From positions 1-64,000 of the forward strand of contig CAJTRO010000015.1 of NCBI GenBank assembly GCA_910579015.1: 64,000 nucleotides of DNA, read 5' to 3'. This DNA is from an uncultured Dorea sp. (GTDB lineage Bacteria > Bacillota_A > Clostridia > Lachnospirales > Lachnospiraceae). This document shows positions 58,217-64,000 of this stretch, piece after piece (positions within the stretch are counted from its first letter, which is position 1; the number at the start of each line of letters is the position of its first letter). Below the pieces are notes generated by a model. The model had not been told where the DNA came from and searched no databases. It was given only the letters and a program-made list of their open reading frames with translations. A program made the translations under genes and the position numbers.

Positions 58217-61200
58217 ATGAAAAGAAGAATTTCAGCAGCTGTGCTGAGTCTGGTGATGATTTTGTCAATCATCTTTCAGCCATTAGGTGTACAGGCGGAA
58301 GAAGCAGGGCAGCAAAAGAAGGTACGAGAGAATGGAGCGTTTAGTTATGATGTGATTCTGCCGGCCGGGTATGAGACAAGCAGTGTGAGATATCCTGTGA
58401 TATATGTGTTGCCCGAAGACGGGTTTACGACAGGCAGTCTCGCTGAAAAATTGCAGGAAACAATGAAGACAGATGCAGGCATGGATATGATCATTGTTAA
58501 GCCGGAGTTTAAAGCTGATATGGATATCCATTCTGTTATGGAACAGATAGTTGCGGAGGTTGATGGTAAGTACCGCACAATTCCAGATCATAGATATCGG
58601 GCGGCAGCAGGAGCAGGTGTGGGTGGTTATCTTGCTTATATTGTTGGTTTGACTGATTCGGGGAAAACGGACGAGCCTGAGGCAGAAGAGAAAAAAGCGG
58701 AAATCAGTGATGATCAGACTGGCGGCGTCGCAGCAGGAACAGAAGAACAGACAGAAGAAGCCAAGCCAGAAGAACAGATAACAGAAGAACCAGAAGGAGT
58801 AAAAGCAGGAGAGCCGGAAGAATCAGAAGCAGAAGAACCGGAGGGAGTAAAAGCAGGAGAGCCGGAAGGGGCAAAAGAAGCAAAGATAGAAGAGCTGGAA
58901 GAAACAAAAGCAGAAAAGCCGGAAGAAGCAAAGCCGGAAGGGGCGGAAGAAACAAATCCAGAGGAGCAGGAAGAAACGAAAGCAGAAGAGAGGGAAATAA
59001 TAAAGGAAGAAGAAACAAAGGCTTCTGAGATAAAATCTACAGAAGGGTGTACTGTTCTGACAGCGCCGAAACTGTTCTCTACTATAGCAAGTGTCAGAGG
59101 TAACTTTACTGGTGATGATAATCCTTGGTATGCGTCATACGGGGATGTATATACATATCTGAACGAGATTGGCTCGAAAAGTATCACTCAGTGGTATACA
59201 TACATGGATGCTCCGGTCAAGGATGCATATACCAATAAGACGGGCTCAACCAATGATATGGGTAAGCTGTTTATCGGCTGGGGAACAGGGAAGGATGCAC
59301 ATGAATTTACGGTAAGATTAGGTTCCTATACAGATGATTTCGCTAAGGAGTCTGCCGGGCGGATTCTCAACCGTATGACAGGCAAGGTACTGTCCGGGCT
59401 TGCAAAGGGTGAAGTTAAGTTAGAAAAATCGGCACTGACGGCTGATGAAGAAACTGTGGATATCAGTTATTCTGTTAATATATCTGATCTGTTTGGAACA
59501 TTTGCTTTGGGTACGGCAGATATGAAAGCATATATATCTGTAATCGATCCTGATACAGGAGAGGTATTGGATCAGGCGTCTGAGGAGCATAAGGCAGAGA
59601 AGCCAGGACAGTACGAAGGTAAGGTTGTCTTAGGCAATCTGGTCAATGGAACATCATCGGATGTACAGTTATCTGTGGAAATATTCGGAACGAAATTGGT
59701 TCTGGCATCGTCCTCGATGATTCGTATCCAGGAGACTTTGATTGACGGGGATTATCAGAAGATAGATCTGATGGGCGACTGGTATTTTAACTATACAGGA
59801 GCACGAAAGAACCTTGATGCAAAAGCACTGACGGCTCAGGGGTGCAAGGATGAGAACTGGTCTGTCGTACAGCCGGGATTAGGCAATTGGGTAAATGGGT
59901 ATGGAAATATTAACGGGACCACGGTAGGGGCATCTCCGGATTCGCCGTATTTTAATTATTTAATTACGGGAAATGGATATTATGTAAGAGAGTTCGAAGT
60001 TCCAGAGGAATTTGACAGTGAAGATGTGATATTATCTGTAGGATATGTGGATGACCGTTGTGAGGTATTTCTGAATGGCGAGCGTGTAGGAGCCACAGGA
60101 ATGGATGAGAGCGGGAATCCGACAGGTGAAACGACATGGGCGGTATACAGCAGTTTTGCAATTAATCCTGATCTGTTGAAACGTGGAGAGAGTAATACAG
60201 TTGTAGTCCGTGCATGGAATGATCTGCCCTTTGGAGGCGGCGGATGGTATAGCGGGCCGGTTGCGCTGTACAGTCAGAGTGCATTTGAGAAGGAAGAAGA
60301 TGGACAGTCCCGCTTCTTTGAGGAGGAATTTGAATCTGCTTCCATAGGCGGAAATGAGAAGTATCTTGTCTATCTTCCAGAGAGCTATTATGAGACAGAA
60401 CGGTACTATCCGACCGTATACTTATTGCATCAGTTTAACAGTGATCATACATCCTATAAGACGGATGAGATTGACAGGATCATTGACGAGTCTGTGAAGG
60501 CGGGATTATTTGACGAGATGATCGTAATTGTGCCGAACAGCAGTGAAAACAGTTGGTGGACAGGCAGCTGGGAGAAGATGGTGACAGAAGAACTGATTCC
60601 GCTGGTTGATTCAAAATACCGGACGATTAAGGATGCCAGATTCCGTATGACGGCGGGCTGCTCTATGGGCGGACAGGGAGCGTTCGGAGTGGGGCTGACA
60701 AATCCAGACCAGTTTTCAGGAGCAGTCAGCTTCTTTGGTGCATTGTCCATGCCGCCAACGGATGCCGAGGATGCATTGAAGATCGCACAGAACGAGTCGA
60801 CAGACTATCTGAATTATTATACTATGTATTTCATCTGCGGTAACCAGGATTCTTATGGATTTGGATCGCCGGCAATTGATTTGGACAGAATTTTAACAGA
60901 AAGAGGCATTGAACACGAATTCTTTATTGAAAACGGAGAGCATAACAGTGCGTTCTATGTCCCGTATTTTGACGATGCATTTGCATATGCAAGAAGCCAT
61001 ATGTATCAGGCAGATGATGCGATAGATGCCCTGCTGTCAGGAAAGGTTACGGTCGATACGCAAAAAGGTGTCAAAGTAAAGGCTGAGTTTGAAGCGTTGG
61101 ATGGAATAGAGTCGTATTACAATGTTATTCCGGTCTCTTCCTATACGGTGAACAGCAATCCGGATTTCTCTATTCCGTTAATGATTGAAGTGATACAGGA

Positions 61201-61582
61201 TGGCAAGGTTGTGTTTTCAGGTACAGAGGACAGCCATGCAATCAATGCAGGTGATACTTCAGAAACTTTCAGATATGATATTTCTAAGTATATAGATGCC
61301 GCAAGGGAATATTCGATTATTTACAAGGCGGCGGTATTTGACAGAGTAGTTGAACTGGACCGGGTAGTTATGAATAAGGCTGAGGATGATAAGAAGCCGG
61401 ATGGCGATAAGAAACCGGGTGTCGGTACATCGGGCGATACAGACAAAAAGGACACTGCTTCTGCTAAGAACAAAAACCCTAAAACAGGAGACAATGAACC
61501 GATTGGTTTTTATGTATTGCTCATTGCAGGATCGGCCTGCACGTTGGGGATCATGCGAAAGAGAAGGAAGAGCTTCTCCTAG
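58217..61582 (+). CDS. Large wall-anchored protein with two esterase-like modules (first one degenerate) and a sugar-binding-type domain
   Basis: 1121 residues with a signal peptide (1-28, VQAEEAG cleavage region). Module 1 (about 40-150 and 278-380) aligns with the C-terminal esterase but has GAGVGG with Gly 134 where the nucleophile Ser should be, and is split by an acidic Glu/Pro/Ala/Lys repeat (about 150-277) with EEPEGVKAGEPE units. After a beta-rich region comes a galactose-binding-like domain (about 515-690: YYVREFEVPEEF, CEVFLNGERVGA). Module 2 (about 700-940) is an esterase D/feruloyl-esterase-type domain with Ser 816 in GCSMGGQG and His in NGEHNSAFY. It ends NPKTGDN, a membrane helix and RKRRKSF. 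Likely removes acyl groups from glycans at the cell surface. Confidence 0.88.
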   Translation: MKRRISAAVLSLVMILSIIFQPLGVQAEEAGQQKKVRENGAFSYDVILPAGYETSSVRYPVIYVLPEDGFTTGSLAEKLQETMKTDAGMDMIIVKPEFKADMDIHSVMEQIVAEVDGKYRTIPDHRYRAAAGAGVGGYLAYIVGLTDSGKTDEPEAEEKKAEISDDQTGGVAAGTEEQTEEAKPEEQITEEPEGVKAGEPEESEAEEPEGVKAGEPEGAKEAKIEELEETKAEKPEEAKPEGAEETNPEEQEETKAEEREIIKEEETKASEIKSTEGCTVLTAPKLFSTIASVRGNFTGDDNPWYASYGDVYTYLNEIGSKSITQWYTYMDAPVKDAYTNKTGSTNDMGKLFIGWGTGKDAHEFTVRLGSYTDDFAKESAGRILNRMTGKVLSGLAKGEVKLEKSALTADEETVDISYSVNISDLFGTFALGTADMKAYISVIDPDTGEVLDQASEEHKAEKPGQYEGKVVLGNLVNGTSSDVQLSVEIFGTKLVLASSSMIRIQETLIDGDYQKIDLMGDWYFNYTGARKNLDAKALTAQGCKDENWSVVQPGLGNWVNGYGNINGTTVGASPDSPYFNYLITGNGYYVREFEVPEEFDSEDVILSVGYVDDRCEVFLNGERVGATGMDESGNPTGETTWAVYSSFAINPDLLKRGESNTVVVRAWNDLPFGGGGWYSGPVALYSQSAFEKEEDGQSRFFEEEFESASIGGNEKYLVYLPESYYETERYYPTVYLLHQFNSDHTSYKTDEIDRIIDESVKAGLFDEMIVIVPNSSENSWWTGSWEKMVTEELIPLVDSKYRTIKDARFRMTAGCSMGGQGAFGVGLTNPDQFSGAVSFFGALSMPPTDAEDALKIAQNESTDYLNYYTMYFICGNQDSYGFGSPAIDLDRILTERGIEHEFFIENGEHNSAFYVPYFDDAFAYARSHMYQADDAIDALLSGKVTVDTQKGVKVKAEFEALDGIESYYNVIPVSSYTVNSNPDFSIPLMIEVIQDGKVVFSGTEDSHAINAGDTSETFRYDISKYIDAAREYSIIYKAAVFDRVVELDRVVMNKAEDDKKPDGDKKPGVGTSGDTDKKDTASAKNKNPKTGDNEPIGFYVLLIAGSACTLGIMRKRRKSFS

Positions 61583-61607
61583 AGAGTGATAATATAGTTT
61601 AACAGGA

Positions 61608-61645
61608 ACAGGACACTGACACGATGATGCAGTGTCCTGTATTTT
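61608..61645 (+). terminator. Terminator of the surface esterase gene
   Basis: ACAGGACACTG and CAGTGTCCTGT form a perfect 11-bp stem, followed by ATTTT. Confidence 0.85.
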
Positions 61646-61751
61646 CGGTCAGAGATGCGGTTGTGTCGGGCTTTCTGCGTGTGAGTATCAGGAACAAATC
61701 TGATACGAATGCAATATATTAATATAAAGATCAGCGAGGAGATATTAAGAA

Positions 61752-62300
61752 ATGGAGAACACAAAGAATCCACTCACATCCCCCTGCAACTTTGCCGGAA
61801 TCAAACCAATCATGGCAGACCTTCCCTACCCGCCGTTAAAGGTCAGGGAGAAGAACCCGGCCTATGCCAATCTTCTGAGCATAGACTATTGCGGCGCCGT
61901 ATCCGAGTTGTCTGCGATCACACAGTACATCAATAACGAGAACCGTCTGTCCTGTGAGAACTGCCCTGTGGCCAAAACATTACTGGGAATAGCGGTGGCG
62001 GAAATGATGCATTTGCAGAAGCTTGGCGAGTTGATCGTTCTGCTGGGCGGAAATATTGATTTTACAGCAAAGCACAGAAATGGCGTAAGGAGGATGTGGA
62101 CGCCGGAGTATCTGACGATCCCTGAAAATACAGGGAGGATGATACAGGCTGACATAGAAGCAGAAAAGGCGGCGATCGACCAGTATCTGATGCATATAAG
62201 AATGATAAAGGACGAGGGTGTGAATGCTGTACTGAAAAGGATCATTAAAGATGAGGAATATCATATCATGTTACTTCGCGCGTTGGCGGAGGGAGAATAA
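61752..62300 (+). CDS. Ferritin-like di-iron/manganese protein
   Basis: 182 residues. After a Pro-rich N-terminal 50 residues comes a four-helix bundle with carboxylate/His ligands in order: SELSAITQY, EMMHLQKLGEL (ExxH), EAEKAAIDQY and DEEYHIMLL (ExxH). This is the ligand pattern of ferritin-like di-metal proteins. The N-terminal Cys and the CENCPVAKTL loop are unusual for bacterioferritin; relatives include the CotJC/manganese-catalase-like and rubrerythrin-like families. Probably oxidative-stress or iron handling. GAGGAG precedes the ATG. Confidence 0.8.
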   Translation: MENTKNPLTSPCNFAGIKPIMADLPYPPLKVREKNPAYANLLSIDYCGAVSELSAITQYINNENRLSCENCPVAKTLLGIAVAEMMHLQKLGELIVLLGGNIDFTAKHRNGVRRMWTPEYLTIPENTGRMIQADIEAEKAAIDQYLMHIRMIKDEGVNAVLKRIIKDEEYHIMLLRALAEGE

Positions 62301-62313
62301 TTCTGGGGAGGGG

Positions 62314-62350
62314 GGAGCTGCCGGAAATAACATGTTCTTCCGACAGCTCC
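62314..62350. terminator. Hairpin between convergent ferritin-like and lacI-type genes
   Basis: GGAGCTGCCGGAA pairs with TTCCGACAGCTCC (one mismatch). No T-run on either strand, so termination is not certain. Confidence 0.5.
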
Positions 62351-62380
62351 AGGTCTTCCGCAAATTGCGCTCAGCGTCTC

Positions 62381-63433
62381 TCAGAGAGCAATCTCCTTTT
62401 CGGTGGTCGCCCGTCTGAAAAGTACAGGGGGAACAACCTTATGAATCGGCGCCTCAAGAGGTACGGGGCGTCTCTTTTTGCGCTCATTCATCTGCTCAAC
62501 CAGAAGATTTACAGCCTCAAAAGCAATCTTATCAATCTGTTGTCCCACCGTACTGATTGGGATGACTGCCTCGCGGGAGATCGGAGAATTGTCGAAGCCG
62601 ACCAGAAAGAAATCTTCCGGGAATTTCCCGTATTTTCTTACGAGCAGGTTCACAAGTACGTTGGCCTGTGTATCGTTGGAGATGAACAGGCCCTTTTTTT
62701 GATTAGGATATCTCTTTGAAATATCCTGTAGGATTTCTGTCAGATAATGTTCGATTGATTCGTATGTATTTCCCATTTCTTTCAGGATCAATTCATTTTG
62801 AAGCTGGTGCTCCTTGCAGAAATCCAGAAATCCTTCCACACGTCCGTAGGCGGGAACTTCCGGATCGGAGGGAGAGTTAATGTAGTTGATATGGATGAGG
62901 ATATAACAGTTATGGACTGCAAGCAGACCGGCCGCCTGGGCGCCTCCCATGTAATTATCCGTGTTCACACTGCATACATATTTGTCTTCGCGCTCAATCG
63001 TTACAACCGGGATCCCAAGCCTGGACAGCTCCAGAGAAGGGATGGTATGGCTTAAGATGATCAGACCTTCAATCTTGTAGGCAAGCAGTTCGCGGATATA
63101 CCGGCGTTCCGTCTCTTCCTGGCCGTTGCCGACGAATACCAGGAACTTGTAGCCAAAGGTCTCGTAGGTGGCAAGGATCTGGTTGAGCATCTCGGAATAA
63201 TAGTGAAGAAACAGGTTGGGGATGATGATGCCGATAAATTCGGTCTTCCCATTGGCGAGGATACGGGCGACTTTATTTTCCTTATAATCGAGATCGACGA
63301 GAGCCTTCGCGATGATCTCCTGATTTTCAAGAGTAAGGGAATCCGGATTATTGAAATACCGTGATATCGTAGTCTTGGAAAAATGAGTATATTCTGCGAT
63401 ATCATTGAATGTTACGTTTTTTTTCTGTTTCAT
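62381..63433 (-). CDS. LacI-family transcriptional repressor
   Basis: 350 residues. The N-terminal helix-turn-helix is VTFNDIAEYTHFSKTTISRY followed by the hinge YKENKVARILANGKTEFIGI. The sensor domain has the periplasmic-binding fold with GLIILSHTIP, NTDNYMGGAQAAGLL and FLVGFDNSPISREAVIPIS. It is divergent from a sugar-binding lipoprotein gene, and ACCGGT-centred palindromes lie between, so it very likely represses that transport operon and itself until a sugar is bound. Confidence 0.92.
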   Translation of the reverse strand: MKQKKNVTFNDIAEYTHFSKTTISRYFNNPDSLTLENQEIIAKALVDLDYKENKVARILANGKTEFIGIIIPNLFLHYYSEMLNQILATYETFGYKFLVFVGNGQEETERRYIRELLAYKIEGLIILSHTIPSLELSRLGIPVVTIEREDKYVCSVNTDNYMGGAQAAGLLAVHNCYILIHINYINSPSDPEVPAYGRVEGFLDFCKEHQLQNELILKEMGNTYESIEHYLTEILQDISKRYPNQKKGLFISNDTQANVLVNLLVRKYGKFPEDFFLVGFDNSPISREAVIPISTVGQQIDKIAFEAVNLLVEQMNERKKRRPVPLEAPIHKVVPPVLFRRATTEKEIAL

Positions 63434-63475
63434 GTTTACTTAGATAACCTCTTTCTGATATTGATTGCTATATCC

Positions 63476-63504
63476 AGTATAGCAAAAGCGGGGAAAACGT
63501 ACAA
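63476..63504 (-). promoter_or_regulatory. Promoter of the lacI-type gene
   Basis: Minus strand TTGTAC, 17-bp spacer, TATACT. TGCTATA/TATAGCA (63466-63484), a 7-bp inverted repeat, surrounds the -10. Confidence 0.7.
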
Positions 63505-63515
63505 TGAGTAATCGG

Positions 63516-63533
63516 TCAAGTAACCGGTTTTGT
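63516..63533. promoter_or_regulatory. Imperfect LacI-type operator near the repressor promoter
   Basis: AAGTAACCGGTTTTG, centred on ACCGGT like the perfect site at 63631 but degenerate in its right arm. It lies just upstream of the repressor gene's -35. Confidence 0.6.
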
Positions 63534-63594
63534 GAAAGGTATACAATTTAGAAATGTTAGATTTGGACGGTATTCACAAAGTTCATTTTCATGA

Positions 63595-63623
63595 TTGACG
63601 GATGTCGGTGAGAGTGCTATGAT
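63595..63623 (+). promoter_or_regulatory. Promoter of the sugar-binding lipoprotein operon
   Basis: TTGACG, 17-bp spacer, TATGAT; start expected near 63630. Confidence 0.8.
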
Positions 63624-63630
63624 TACCATA

Positions 63631-63656
63631 AAAGTAACCGGTTACTTTACCGGTTA
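63631..63656. promoter_or_regulatory. Operator at the transcription start of the sugar-binding lipoprotein operon
   Basis: AAAGTAACCGGTTACTTT (63631-63648) is a perfect 18-bp palindrome at the expected +1, followed directly by another ACCGGT (63649-63654). The 63657-63740 leader shows nothing else. Confidence 0.8.
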
Positions 63657-63756
63657 TTAGAAGTCTGTTCCGCGTATGATGGAGAATTTGTCCGAGGACA
63701 TTTTGGGCATAATATCAATCATATGAGGAAAAATTTCAAAACAGGAGGAATGATTG

Positions 63757-64000
63757 ATGAGAAGGAAAGTCATGACAAAGACTGTCTCAGCAGTATTGAC
63801 GGCTGTACTGCTGACGACCATGCTGACGGGCTGTCGTTTTGGGTTCGCCAGCGATCCGGACGATCCCAACGAGAAGGAGAAGGAAGTGCCGATTGATACG
63901 TCGGTGGATACATTCGAGTATGATTCGTCCTTAAGCGGAACCAATATCACGCTTTTAAATTCCAAGGCCGAGATCCAGGTGGCGTTGGAGAAGATGGGAG
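63757..64000 (+). CDS. Sugar ABC transporter substrate-binding lipoprotein, 3' truncated by the window
   Basis: 81 codons are visible. ATG 63757 is 8 bases after AGGAGG. The signal peptide has a basic start, a hydrophobic Val/Leu/Thr stretch and lipobox LTGC at about residue 26, followed by an Asp/Glu-rich linker and then GTNITLLNSKAEIQVALEKM, the beginning of an extracellular solute-binding protein of the type-1 sugar family. Control by the divergent LacI repressor is strongly suggested by the operators. Permease genes would be expected to the right, outside the window. Confidence 0.8.
   Translation, partial: MRRKVMTKTVSAVLTAVLLTTMLTGCRFGFASDPDDPNEKEKEVPIDTSVDTFEYDSSLSGTNITLLNSKAEIQVALEKMG

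Overview
The window looks like chromosome from a gut-type member of the Lachnospiraceae (Clostridia, Clostridium cluster XIVa). The basis is gene content and protein style: Lachnospiraceae-type RpoB/RpoC with acidic tails, DUF4317, DUF5685, DUF951, an AAA-like lone ATPase, GH112 phosphorylase, a class B sortase and surface proteins ending in SPQTG/NPKTG signals. Shine-Dalgarno sites are strong (AGGAGG) and promoters are sigma-A type (TTGACA-N17-TATAAT). The genus cannot be fixed from sequence reading alone.

Layout. 0-1.6 kb: tail of an Rpn-like nuclease gene with two tandem-repeat arrays, a small conserved hypothetical gene, and a shikimate-kinase-like gene behind a structured leader. 1.6-4.4 kb: a 380-bp non-coding block, murA and a lipoprotein cell-wall amidase. 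4.7-12.3 kb: PucR regulator with a LUD protein, tRNA-Cys, a large hybrid sensor kinase, a lone AAA-like ATPase, an HD protein and a DEDDh exonuclease with zinc finger. 12.5-16 kb: a transglutaminase-like surface protein. 16-18.6 kb (minus): zinc-ribbon membrane protein, DUF5685, J-domain/TPR protein and flavodoxin. 18.8-22.9 kb: cysteine desulfidase-like gene, class B sortase, DUF951, rpsF-ssb-rpsR. 23-30.2 kb: a lacto-N-biose/galacto-N-biose (LNB/GNB) island: CBM9-NagB ORF, GH112 phosphorylase, divergent AraC regulator, nucleotidyltransferase and NahK-type kinase. 30.2-34.1 kb: gdpP-rplI-dnaB. 34.2-38 kb: a hypothetical gene, a 56-residue ferredoxin, a sugar-binding lipoprotein and a CNNM/CorC transporter. 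38-42.3 kb: murB-rapZ-whiA-HPr-like and a lipid kinase. 42.3-51.5 kb: L10 leader, rplJ-rplL, rpoB-rpoC. 51.6-55 kb: MATE exporter, a decayed regulator and a two-gene sufC-sufB. 55-64 kb: small basic protein, tRNA-Leu, DUF4317, AraC regulator, a very large surface esterase, a ferritin-like protein, and a LacI repressor divergent from a truncated sugar-binding lipoprotein gene.

How it works together. Most of the window is housekeeping (wall synthesis, ribosome and RNA polymerase, replication, Fe-S assembly) with two sugar-scavenging additions. The LNB/GNB island sits between rpsR and gdpP, which are close neighbours in many Firmicutes, so it reads as an insertion into a core locus. The sortase at 20.3 kb is a plausible anchor for the two surface proteins at 12.5 and 58.2 kb.

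Most interesting: (1) a CBM9-like domain read in frame into NagB across what looks like a normal gene junction with its own ribosome binding site; (2) hydrophilic low-complexity segments inside otherwise conserved folds of four unrelated proteins; (3) a surface esterase whose first esterase-like copy has lost the nucleophile Ser and is split by an acidic repeat tract; (4) the zinc-ribbon/DUF5685/J-domain operon of unknown function; (5) a perfect inverted repeat with 29-bp arms; (6) the repeat- and hairpin-rich region ahead of murA. No CRISPR array, rRNA, prophage or intact insertion sequence was seen.
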